Shown here: piece after piece, positions 37,646-48,556 of the stretch
Position numbering within the stretch: position 1 is the first letter of the stretch
Layout: every line of letters starts with the position of its first letter
Assembly: GCA_029721435.1 (NCBI GenBank)
Contig: CM056587.1
Span: 12,483,167-12,547,166 of the forward strand
Length of the DNA stretch: 64,000 nucleotides
Direction: 5' to 3'
Source of the DNA: Gymnothorax reevesii
Lineage: Eukaryota > Chordata > Actinopteri > Anguilliformes > Muraenidae
Position numbers and translations under genes: made by a program
Notes under the pieces: model-generated
Told to the model about the DNA's origin: nothing
Databases searched by the model: none
What the model saw: the letters and a program-made list of their open reading frames with translations, nothing else

Positions 37646-39679
37646 GTTACTGGTCAAAAAACGTGGAATTATTTTCACAATATGTAATCTGCAAGGCAAA
37701 AAAATAAATAAAAAATAAAAATAATCGATCAAACTATTCATAGAACAGAATAAAGCTTGTCTCTAAGCAGACTTAATGGGTTGCTATTGGCTACAATATG
37801 CTATCAAAAACAGCAGGCTAGCAGATACAGTATGGCTAATGGGTGCCAAGATGGGAGTAAAGAATGACAGGAAAGAATATCTCAAGTGGGCTTTGAGCTG
37901 ATTTGTATAATCTCGATTGTAGCGCTTTGCAGCCCAGTTTTACAGACCAATAATCATAGAAAATAAAACCTCTTTCAACAGTGATAGCTCTATGAATTTA
38001 TAATATGGCCATAGCCTAGTTTTCCTGTCATGTGATTAGTATAGGTGCTTAAACAATGGATGACTGCACATAGTTGACCAACCAAAAATAATATTTCTGC
38101 TGAAGGGAAATTCTTTAACATACCTGGCAAAACTCTGATTGTCCATGATAGCCTAAATTTCATTCCGATATATCAATTCCGTTAATTTATTATTCGGAAT
38201 AGAGCAGATACCTAAATAATTGTATTTTGTACTCATCATCTTGCTGCCTAAAGTCTCTTTCACACACAAGTTGAATTATTGCTCGGTGTTGTCACTGGCA
38301 GGGCATCCCCAAAATGAGCTACTTCTGGTTGCCATGGTAACTTTTTTTTTCTCGAATAATGGCTCATGAACTGCACCTGACAGAGAGGGGTTAGCAAGAT
38401 GCTCAACAAAGCAAATAAAATCAGACTAAAGATTTATTTAATAAGAAAATGAATGAATGAATGTTTTCTCTGCAATATGCAATAGCTATCCCATAGCATT
38501 CCCAGCATAATACAGCTAATAGTGAGGTAGCTATTTCATAGACTACTGCAGGCTTCACTGCTAAAAATCACCCAGGATCCCTATATTTAAAAATAAGTGT
38601 AAAAATAAATATGAACAGTCTTAGTGAGGTGTTAAATCTCCCTAAGCTGCCAGATCAACTTAAAATGCCTTAACATAGAGGCTGTAAGCGTAAAATGTTA
38701 CTGGAGGGATGGAGTTCCTTTCTTCTATGAGCTATTCTCTCATTTGATGTTTTAATGATGGTGATGAAGAGCGCTGTTTCACACATTGTTCCAAAATCTC
38801 CCATATGAGTTCAGTTGGTGACATATGCGTAGGATCATTTTCATACTCAAAAAATCATTCAGTGACCCCTTGAGCCCTGTGGGATTTGGGCCATGTAGTC
38901 TTTCAGGAAGCAACCACTCCCATCATGGTAGGAAAGTTTCATCACAGGATATAAAGATGATCACACGGAATAACTCTGCATTGCACTGGAGTGATTCTTC
39001 CACCTTTAAGGGGACAATTAGACCCAAGCCATGGCAAGAAAATGAACAGAAGCATCAGCATTTGTTATGTTTGTCCACACATGTAAACAGCTAATTCCCA
39101 CCTGTGAGCTTTTTAGTATAGTATGAACTTTACACTCCCTGTACTGACCAGTAAAGAATAGTATGGAAGCAGGACAGCTGCAACTAATGCTCGCTGAAAT
39201 AGAGGCATAGTTGAATAATTTTTGAGACTTGTATGACGTTGCTTAGTCTTTTTTTGTCGCCTGCAATAGATTAGGACAACTAACTTGAAAATAATGTTCA
39301 CTATTCATTTTTGCGGCACTTGCTTGCATCACGTCCAGCATAAAACCTGTGTTATGGTACGGATATGAAAAACGGGCGATGTTTCTGGACTTGCTGTGGT
39401 GAAAATTGGTGGTACTGCGGGCCCTGATGGGCTGCAAAAACGAGACACAAAAGATTGGCTGCCGGGACACAGCCAATATTGACATGTCGTCTATGTTGAA
39501 ATTTATGGGCGAAGGGGGTCAACTCCACCCTCTCACCACATATTGGTTGACTATCGATGAGTCAGGCCTTATTTGTGTGTCAAATCTCAGCATAATTAAA
39601 CTCAAGGCAAAAAAGAAAAATTGCCAAGATTTCTTCACCCACTGAGGCGAGGGAGAGTTTGGCTGTACAATATCAGTAG

Positions 39680-39870
39680 TAGCAATTTAAATAGCCTCCA
39701 TTTGGTCTCTGCATCACTGTAAATTGTCGCAGACCTGGTAGCAGTGGAGGTGCTGCTAATCCAATCAGACCGCCATTCTGGCTCTGCACCCTTGTGTTGT
39801 GCCTTAGCCCCAGTGGAAGTAGTCGTAATGCAATAAAACCTCCATTCAGGCTCTGAACTGCTGAGCTGCA
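39680..39870 (+). repeat. Short tandem repeat, about 80-90-bp unit, 2-3 copies
   Basis: Phrases 'cagtggaggtgctgctaatc' / 'cagtggaagtagtcgtaatg' and 'ccgccattctggctctgc' / 'cctccattcaggctctg' recur in the same order, with a third, more diverged copy to the left. Confidence 0.5.
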
Positions 39871-40082
39871 GAAGCTGTTTCTGAGGCTGAAACATAAATG
39901 GCTAAACTGGGCTATTCAAACCTTTCCAAAAAAAAAAATAAAAGACCAGGGTAGGTGAAGGCTATTCAACACATCCACCTTCTTAGTATCTGATCAGCTA
40001 GTGAAACAAACTGAAGCCCTGAAACACAGATTCATCTTTGCATTATTGGGATAATAATGATAAGGTCATTTACACCCTAGTG

Positions 40083-40132
40083 GATAATAATAATAATAAT
40101 AATAATAAGAAGAAGAAGAAGAAGAAGAAGCA
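40083..40132 (+). repeat. Compound microsatellite (ATA)n(GAA)n
   Basis: Adjacent runs of taa/ata and aga/gaa trinucleotides. Confidence 0.95.
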
Positions 40133-41339
40133 ATTGCCATTCCTATTGCAGTCAGTAATACTGCACATTACAATGGCTGGCACTTAACATAAAAAAGAAA
40201 ATGTTATATTGCAGTGGCTAGATGCTCTCACATTTGGTTGAATAAGCCTGGGGTGGCGAACCATGATTGTGTAGCACTGTAGTCACTAGTCTCACTCCAA
40301 CTCAGCGCAGTGCTTGAAAGCGGTGTTGTTGAACACAGCTTGCCTCATCTGACCTGGTTTTACGGATTTCTTCGGGTCGATGACTTGAAGAATAGCTCAT
40401 CGGGGGCTGTGAAACGTTTATAAAACCATGTTATTGGAAAGAATAGAAACCATACAAGAATAAGGATTCAGGCATCGCAGGCATCGTTCTCCGTTTACGG
40501 TACCCTATACGCGCTTGTATTGCTGGATCTGTCTGGCTCCATCGTGGGTTTTGTGTGATGCAGCGGCTACGGGGGCACAGATGTGCTTCATAAAGCAGAG
40601 CGTAGACAGCGACCGAGGGGCCGGTATGTGGACTGGGGGGATGGTCCGCGACGCGTGTCAGGTGATGAAAATGAATGAGAGTCTCTCTGTCCACGATGAG
40701 GGAGATCCGCTCTTCGTTCTGCCTCGGTAAGCAGAACCAGAGGCACCGCGCAGACCATTTCTGTTATCAGTCCCCATTTGAGCGTTTAAAAATGTGGTTG
40801 GGTCCCACCAATGACTCTAAAAGCATGAACAACAACTGTAGGCTGCATCCCTTCAATCATACGTGGGTAAAATTCAAGTAAACGGCTCGGTTTTCCTCAG
40901 CAAATAGCTATTTTACCGCACCATATTTAATTTAGATTTGGTCACTTATCTATTAAGACAGTCTGCGTATAGATATAGGCTAGAAGTCTATAGCGTGTTT
41001 CTTTGGCTCTTGTCTTTTTCTTTTATTCACAAGTCTGTACCTAAATATACTGATATTGCGCTGTTTCGGCTTCGCGTTCTGTTATAGCTTGTTGAAACTG
41101 CGTGGCGCAGTCTGTGGTCTGTTTTCGCTGCGCAGTCAGATGGATCCGTCTCAAAGAACAGCAGAGGTGTCTCGGTAATGTAATCGCAACTGCATATTCA
41201 CGCACAGGAATAATGACACACGGAATGATTTACGCAGCAACAGGATGCCGGTGATGCGCACAGGGAAGAAGGGAGAGCAGTAAACGCGGGTTGCATTTGG
41301 GTGAAAGGCTTGTAACCGCTTATCTCAACTGCAGCCCTC

Positions 41340-42177
41340 ACTCCGGCGTCTTTTGACGTCACGGACATCGATTCTGAATTTATAATGAACCTGGGTGAGG
41401 GGAAGGCTCCTGCGCTGGAGCGGCAATCGGCGTCTGTTGCCTTACTAAGAAGCCGGCGGAACAAGAGCAACGAGGGATAACAATAAGAAGCTCAGTAAAA
41501 GGCGACCTGCATCCATCCTCCGCTTCCCATCAGAGGACCGTCTCACTCTTGCCCAGTGGAGGAATCAAAGCCGCGAAAACGCGCCCTATTTGCGAATTTT
41601 GTGCAGAAACGTTTCTGTTACTTGATATTTCCTACTTTAAGTATATATATTTTTAAATTACTCTGCTATCCGTGTTGGCGTCGTGGGTCCCTTGGGATTC
41701 TCCAGACCCGAGCGCCTCTTCGAGGAGTGATGCTCGAAGCTGTACGAGGTGCCAGCTGCTGGAGCCCCTGTTTTTATTCTCCTGCAAACGCGAGAGAGTA
41801 AACAGACTTCATCTAATAGCAGACTGATTCGCGATCGTATGCATAAGGCACCCAGCAAGTGGTGCGGTTTTTTTTTTTTTTTTGTGCGCTGTTTTTGCAT
41901 CCCTTTATAATGGAATGTTATTTGGCCAGGTGCGCTGAATCGATTTCGAGGCGCAGTTTAGCGCATTAATTCTTTCAATGTTGTGTGTGTTGATTTTTTT
42001 TTAATCGGGGGGAAATAATCAGCGAATTATTGAGGAATAGCCTCCATAGTTCCTTGCTGCTCTACAAGTGGAGGAAGTCAGTGATCATGTTCGTGAGCGA
42101 GAGCCCGTGCGGCCAGCAGGTGTGATAGTCGCTCCCCGACCTGTAAACAACGCGACGCCAAACCGGAGTCCTCAGCC
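41340..42177 (+). promoter_or_regulatory. speg: Candidate promoter and 5' UTR for speg start exon C
   Basis: A perfect palindromic cAMP-response element TGACGTCA lies at 41354-41361, and a TATA-like TTTATAA at 41379-41385, about 20 bp downstream. This arrangement could place a start near 41410. The surrounding 40450-42150 has more CpG and G+C than the flanking intron. An in-frame TGA at 42094 precedes the ATG at 42178. Whether the intervening 750 bp is one 5' UTR or is spliced cannot be read from the sequence. Confidence 0.4.
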
Positions 42178-42210
42178 ATGAAGAAGATCTGGTCAAAGAA
42201 GAGATTCCAG
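42178..42210 (+). CDS. speg: speg alternative first coding exon C (MKKIWSKKRFQ)
   Basis: ATG at 42178, first after an in-frame TGA at 42094. Eleven codons, MKKIWSKKRFQ, end CAG before gcaagt, the strong consensus of a GC-type donor (AG|GCAAGT); phase 0. The matching phase-0 acceptor at 48514 opens an exon beginning KTGHSSRTFGRF. Together they give a 25-residue basic N-terminus that then enters the common exon at 51589 in frame. The peptide is rich in Lys/Arg and has no domain. A GT donor in the right phase is not available nearby, so the GC site is the only sensible reading. Confidence 0.72.
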
Positions 42211-42357
42211 GCAAGTCGTTCACACAGTAGCTGTACTTATTTTCTATATGGTGTTTGACTCTTATGCGTTCATACTGACAGTGGAATGGATGTTTGATGT
42301 AGGCTATTCATAAAATATTGCACTTTCATTGGAAATCTGTTTACGTAGGAAATCACA

Positions 42358-42359
<2 letters not shown>

Positions 42360-42411
<52 letters not shown>
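42360..42411 (+). repeat. Perfect (CT)26 microsatellite
   Basis: Fifty-odd bases of uninterrupted CT about 150 bp downstream of the exon C donor, followed by a CA-rich stretch to 42465. Confidence 0.97.
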
Positions 42412-43621
42412 ATGCCCACACACTCACACACATACATATAGACGCACATACACACACACACAGTTTGATGTTTTGTATATAAAAGGTTTCTCTGGCCTAT
42501 ATTAATGGGGCTGTAGATGCAGAATGAATATGTTGGATCTAGATGTATTGAATTTGCTGAAATGCACCACCACTCGTGAGTGAAATCCACATGCTGATTT
42601 TCAATTTAGCTTCTCTGTAAAACTCAGTGTTGTGTCGTATTGTGCAGTGCGCTGTTGGTTAAACATGAATACAACAGCTCTGCTTCCCTTAGGGTAAGGA
42701 CACCATGTTCAGAACAGGCGTTTAATGAGTGTACAACAATATAATGTTATATCAGTTTTCCCAGATTAAGGGATGACTCATGTTATATTTAAATTATCCT
42801 CTGGTTTCCTGACCAAATATATGGAAACCAAACTGATTTGTTAAACAATGAAGCAAACTGGGCATATGTCTCTTGGTAAGCTCTATGGAGACATCAACAA
42901 ACATGCTCAATAATGAATATTTATTTTTGTGTTTATCTTTCAGTCTCATTGAGTGGTATTTACTCTTGGTAATTTCTGCGTGCATTACGAAATAACAGAT
43001 AGCGTCATGAATCAGTGATATCTGTGTAGGAGAAGGCTTTGAGCTGCTTGGTAGTGCTTATCCTGATCCACAAAAAGCAGCGTCCCCCTGGAGAAGTTAA
43101 GAGAAGTTTAACCCAGGCATTGAAACACAATTAAATATTTTACAGGATATTCGGTTGTGAAATTAAATTTTTTTTTTTTTTAATTATGCTGCAAAAATAC
43201 ATCAAGGTATAAGTGCCATGATACAGAAAATTTGTTCATTTGCTCTCACGACACTCCCACGGCGCTTGGCTGTGTTGCACAGTGGAAAGGAACCCCACGT
43301 AAATTATTATGTCATATAAATACACTCCCTGCTGGTCTAGGCTGGAGGGCTGCATCACTTATACATAATCTCTTTAGTGACTGACCTCGGCTTAAAGGAA
43401 ACTACGTTGTTTCAAACTCTGTTATCACTTATCATTAATTTACTGTCTTGGTGAATTAAAGATCAAAACTGGAATCTCTTTAAATAGCTTGAGCATTGCT
43501 CTTAAATAGCATGGAATTGAATTGTCCTTGCTTTGAGAAATATGAGAAAATTATGGTCTGCTTTTCGTAGGCGTATAGCATTAGTTTGTGTTTGCGCACA
43601 CTCTTGTGTGCCTGAGAGAGT

Positions 43622-43650
43622 GTGGTGTGTGTGTGTGTGTGTGTGTGTTT
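43622..43650 (+). repeat. (GT)n microsatellite
   Basis: About 13 GT units, followed by a G/A-rich stretch. Confidence 0.95.
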
Positions 43651-45459
43651 GCGGGAGGAGGAGAGAGATGAGGGGGCCGTGAAAGAAACAGAGATGGTAA
43701 TTGTACCTCCATTTGCAAAACCAGATTGACTGTTTTCAAAGGGCACAGACCTAGACAGATAATGACGCCACAGTGCATATTGAAAAGAAAAAAGTCAGCT
43801 GATTTTCCAAAAAGGCCTCATATTTCCTCATTTGAGGATGTTGAATTAAATGTAAGTTTTAAATTTCTATCATGTACAGATTTTTTCACAAAATAAGAAG
43901 GACGAGTTTCCTTATTGTATGATTTCATGCTTTTTTCCCACCATGAAGTCTGTAATTTTCTGTCGCTTTTTGGGTGGAATGAAACATTCTCAGATGCAGC
44001 TGAAAACATCTGGATCATGCCTGCCTTCTCTTCTGTTAGTGGCCATAAAATGAGGACCAGGCATAAAGTAATGTCTTTAGAATCATTCGTACTTGTGAAA
44101 ATCAGCCGAGAATTAAACAAATACTTGTCATATGTCTCAAAGGAAGATGGAAATCATGTCTTTGTGGTGATTTAGGGATTTTTCTGGTGATTAAGGGATG
44201 ATGCTAGACTTCTTAACCTTATAAGTGGCTGTCAAAAGTGACAATGCTATGAATTGCACATCATAAATTGGGAGAAAATGTGCCGTGCTTGAGCAAAATG
44301 GATGCTATTTTTGGAATCACCACCCCAAAATTAAGAAATTGGATTTTGTTCAGCAAAAATGATGCAGAGCGGTGTAATCACACTTGAGGAATGGACTGAA
44401 ACTCATGCCAAGTCATTTGTAGGGCAAATCATTTATTTGGAATATACCCCAGTTATTACTCCCTCCCATGAAGTGGATAGGGATAACGAATGAATGTCGT
44501 TCTTTCGCATGTTTATCTGTCCATCCCTCCACCTGTCACGCTTCTTTTCCGGGCCAGACTTCTGAACCGCTAAGTATCTCTCAATGAAATTTATTTTTAT
44601 GACAGCATCTTATCCTGTCGTCCATCTGTCAATTCCTCCGTTGCGTGCTGTTTCCTGGCTAGATATCATTCATCCCGTGTTGGGCAATGTCAGTATTTAA
44701 TGCGTGTTATTCCTGATTTGTATTACACAAAGTACAGAGAATATTCTGTATTCCTCACAAAAGATTCATCATACTTTCATGGTTCTGTCCTGGCATATTG
44801 TAATATTCCAGTGGCATAGAAAGCCATGCACAGTCATTTGGCTTTTCTTACAGGCACTGCAGTTGGCCCTTGAATGCACGTACATGTCAGCTGGCAGACT
44901 ACATGTTGCCATAGCGATGAGAAATAAGCAGCGGAATGCCGTAATAGCCTCCCATGATGTCAGTGAAATGCACTGTCCTATGCTCTGTTCCTCACAAAGA
45001 AACCATTTGGCTTTCAGTTTTAATCTGGGTATTCGTCTGTGTTTTCAAAACAGTGTCTTCTGAAGCTAACTGGACACTCCTGGAGTAAATGTGATTTACT
45101 TCTTATTTCTTTATTAATATATTTTACTTCTGCTGGCAATAAGTAGTTGATTTTGACACATGGAAATTTACGGAGCCTGAGAGATGAGGACTGTGTACCA
45201 GAGGAAGAGTGATAGCAGCACTTCCCTGAGCCGGTGTCAGGCAGAGATCGCCATGCTAACTTTATTGGGCGAAAGGCACAAAAACTGAAATTGACAGGTG
45301 TCAGCATCTAGCACCAATTTGTCGCAGCTTAGCTCAGACCTGTCCTCTGACATTTAAGGTATTGCCTGTACTCTGGGTACAAAACTGACTTTGTAATTCT
45401 TCACACTGACAGATAATTCTGGAAATTTCCGGGGCTTTTCTTTAGTTGTTGTTTTCTTT

Positions 45460-45680
45460 ATGACAGCCAGCAGACGGGCCTGTCTGGCTAACAAAAGACA
45501 TCAGATTTAATGGGAGGAGCAGCGGCGTGGCTGCATGATAATGCCCTCATCAGAAGCCCGCTGTAGCTTTTACAGGGAGAGCCATTTTTCAGCAGCTAAG
45601 TCGAGCGATTAGCTACGTAATTATCATTACCGGCTGGTGGCCGTTTGCATGATAGCCCAATAAATAATCAACGTCTTTTT
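45460..45680. promoter_or_regulatory. Candidate conserved non-coding element
   Basis: This block differs in texture from the surrounding intron: mixed composition, no repeats and dense recognisable transcription-factor words. These include a homeodomain-like TAATTATCATTA near 45618, an octamer-like tttgcatgat near 45645 and ataaataatcaa near 45661. Pure composition judgement; conservation has not been tested. Confidence 0.3.
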
Positions 45681-46395
45681 TTAAGGTTTTTTTTTTCTTT
45701 TTAATTCTCATGACATACTGATGTTGGAGTTGGTAAAGTAACATCCCTGTTTTCAATTTAGCCAGTATTTGTTTTTGTCTCACCTCTCCTGGTCATTGAA
45801 TCTGAATGTAAGGTTTTCTGCTGTAAATTGCTTGTATTTACATCCCTGTCATGTGGACCATGTTGGAATCTCTGTCCTTTTCATACAGTCACTGTTACAG
45901 TCCAAGTATCACAGACTGTTAAGATTTAACCTGTCTGCCCTGTCTTTTGCATCAAGGGCATTTTAAGGTGTGTAAAGCAGGGTAAAAATTCAAATTTGCT
46001 ATCAGTGCAAGTCACTCTGCCTGGGTCAGTGAACAAATAAACAAATTCCTCAGGGCACTGAGATTAGTGCTTTATATTAAACACATTCTTTCCGCTCTCC
46101 TCAAGAACTGGGACACTGTGGCTATCATATACTATCATATATAAAAGTTTATGTGTATGTTTTAAACCTCATCTGAGGGGGGTTTTGCTTGCTCATTTGG
46201 TCCCAGATGCCATTTTGGAAAATGTAACTGGATCCAGCCAACTGGTCGTAAGAAGCACGCACTCCTTCAGATGGAAAGCTGGCTACACCCCATGCACTGG
46301 CTTGAATTGCAGCAGCGTGAAACACTAATTCATTTCAGAAAGAACAAACATACTACTTTGATCAGGGGTGTAAGACTCCTGCAGTGCTACAGTGT

Positions 46396-46840
46396 TTACA
46401 GGTTAAATTCAGTCCACATTGTCACAGGTTTAACTCCTGTCCTGAAGGGCCATAGTATCTGCAGGTTTGACTCCAGTCCTGGAGGGCCACAGTGTCTGTA
46501 GGTTTAACTCCAGTCCTGGAGGGCCACAGTTTTTAAAGGTTTAACTCCAGTCCTGGAGGGCCACAGTGTCTGCAGGTTTAACTCCAGTTCCGGAGGGCCA
46601 CAGTTTCTGAAGGTTAAACTCCAGTCCTGGGGGGTAGCAGTATCTGCCTGTTTAACTCCAGTCCTGGAGGGCTGTATTATCTGCAGGTTTAACTCCAGTC
46701 CTGGAGGGCCACAGTGTCTGCAGGTTTAACTCCAGTTCCGGAGGGCCACAGTTTCTGAAGGTTAAACTCCAGCCCTGGGGGATAGCAGTATCTACCTGTT
46801 TAACTCCAGTCCTGGAGGGCCACAGTGTCTGCAGGTGTAG
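46396..46840 (+). repeat. 37-bp minisatellite, about 12 units
   Basis: Units follow tttaactccagtcctggagg then gccacagtgtctgcagg. Adjacent clean copies are exactly 37 bp apart (for example the one from about 46467). One block of about 200 bp (units near 46560-46640) is repeated almost intact near 46710-46800, pointing to a higher-order duplication. Confidence 0.9.
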
Positions 46841-47711
46841 CTCTTGTAGTTTTTGTGCAAGAGATTCCATTTACTGATTGGGTCTTTGGGTAAATGGATA
46901 ATACGTTTTGTTCTGAAGGTATTGGCTGGCAGCTGATTGAAAAGAGATTGTAAGAGGCAGCAGAATATCATTTCCGAGTAGCACTGCTTCTAGCACCTGT
47001 GTCACGGAGCAGGATTACTGAGGTAGCTGGGAAAACCTGGAACCCTCCTAAGTCTGGAACACGGACTGAAGGAAATCAAGCAAGTCTGGATTTTACATGG
47101 TGCAGTTATCCAGATGACCCAGTAATCCCACTTTCTGAAAAAGGACCCTGCGTGCACCCTGTCCTGTAGAATTGAGTTTAAAATACTGAAAGCATTGGCT
47201 ACAAGCAAGTGCCTCATTAGCTGGAGGGATTATGCCAGCTTTACAGAATCAGCAGGGTAGTGACTGGTCACATGGTGTCCCACTTGCTCACTGCTCTCTC
47301 CTCTCTATCCCCTCCCCCTCTCTCCAGCAGTGAGGAAGCTGGGGGCTGGAGTTTTTTTTTTCCTGCTGATGTCACACGTAGGTAATTGTGTTCGACACCG
47401 GGCCTTATGGCAGTAATGTAGAATCATTTCCCAGGGCTGTAGCCATTAGGCCAGTGTGTCTGACTGTAAGTGCTGGGTTATGTTAGGGGAGAGATGGAGT
47501 CTGCCTGTAGGTGCTGGGTTATGTTTTGGGGGAGGTAGAATCTGCCTGGAAGTATTGGGTTATGTTTGGTGTTGGGTGGAGGGAACACAGTCTTGTTGCC
47601 CCACACAAACATCTCACCATCCACTCTCCCCGCCAGAGATTAGTCCTGGGCCCACAGCTGTGTGAACAGAAGGAATGAGAAGAAAAACTGGACATTCACC
47701 CGTGTTCACGT

Positions 47712-47745
47712 ACACACGCACACACACACACACACACACACACGC
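47712..47745 (+). repeat. (CA)n microsatellite
   Basis: About 15 CA units in a longer CA-rich context to 47760. Confidence 0.95.
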
Positions 47746-48513
47746 ATACACGCATTCACTCACAAGTACATGGGCGCTCACAAACACTAGCACAAACATC
47801 TGCATTGAATTTGGTGTTAGCTGTAAAATATGAAGACTCAGTCAGCCATAATAGAAGGTTTTACAGGCGTGTCCAGTAGGACCCTCCTCCCAGAGTGTTA
47901 AGGTTTTTGGGTGCCAAACTGGGAACTACTTTTCTGCAGATTCCTTTGATTTTCACTGTAGACGCAGGCATGAAATAGGCTATATGATTTTTATTGTCAT
48001 ATTATTTACAAGATATGTACAAATTGTATTGACAGAGAGGGAAGTCGGGGTTTAGTCATTTCTGATTACTCTGACATTTATGCTCATAATTATGGCAAGC
48101 AGAATTGCTCACATTGAACAAGCCGACTGGATGTTATACAGGCTGTAATTTCGAGAGCGCTGATAACTCTCTTTTTTTTACGAGCGCTCCATCAAACATA
48201 TGAAGAACAACATAAAAGAACATTATGAAGTCACATGCATATGACTTTATAATATGATGACTGTATGTGTGGCTATCATGATGTAAGCGTGAGTGTTGGT
48301 ATGCACTGTACACTGTCTTAACACTGTTCAGTGTACTCTGTCGGTATGCACTGGGTCTAAACATATCGATGCAGAAATGAATGGAGGGAAAATGCATTTT
48401 GTCTGACTTTCACCATCTGTCTTGGCAGGTTTTGAGCAGTAGGCTCTTTACTGATGTACTTTTTGCCAGTCTAAAAATGATTTGACTAACATTCCTTATT
48501 TTTCTTCTTGCAG

Positions 48514-48556
48514 AAAACAGGACACTCCAGTCGAACATTTGGCCGGTTCACCCATG
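48514..48556 (+). CDS. speg: speg exon C2 (KTGHSSRTFGRFTH), specific to the exon-C start
   Basis: Bounded by ttcttgcag at 48513 and the donor gtgtgt at 48557. Phase 0 in, phase 1 out: 14 codons plus one base. It continues exon C (KKRFQ-KTGHSS) and supplies the G that starts the Asp codon of the exon at 51589. The peptide is basic and Ser/Arg-rich. The donor gtgtgt is weaker than average. Exons A and B end in phase 1 and so cannot use this phase-0 exon in frame; it must belong to the exon-C transcript. Confidence 0.7.

Larger units (their letters stand above)
12652..42177 (+). other. speg intron between start exons B and C: transposon-rich, non-coding
   Basis: About 29.5 kb with no exon I can support. 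Named contents are listed separately: fold-back element at 14281, terminal-inverted-repeat elements at 16814 and 23063, Tc1 pieces at 17930, 26050, 28090 and 30686, the gypsy-type relic near 34369-35310, minisatellites at 29270 and 36395, and several simple repeats. Long pyrimidine- or purine-rich blocks at 15330-15850 and 21720-22920 resemble unclassified dispersed fish repeats (the first antisense to the second in style). Weak tandem repetition with words such as 'agggtccactgttc' occurs around 13500-13680 and 14480-14600. I see nothing nameable in 12700-13440, 20200-21350, 24600-25900, 28400-29250, 32100-33980 or 37700-40060. Confidence 0.65.
42211..48513 (+). other. speg intron (GC-AG) after start exon C
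   Basis: Opens with gcaagt and closes with a pyrimidine tract and cag at 48511-48513. Contents: (CT)26 at 42360-42411, (GT)n at 43622-43650, 37-bp minisatellite at 46396-46840, (CA)n at 47712-47745 and a candidate conserved block at 45460-45680. I see nothing nameable elsewhere; open frames such as 44704-45063 lack motifs or splice support. Confidence 0.7.

Noticed and set aside
40086..40130. Possible CRISPR-like or phage-like direct repeats
   Set aside because: Simple trinucleotide microsatellite in a vertebrate intron; no spacer-repeat structure anywhere in the window.
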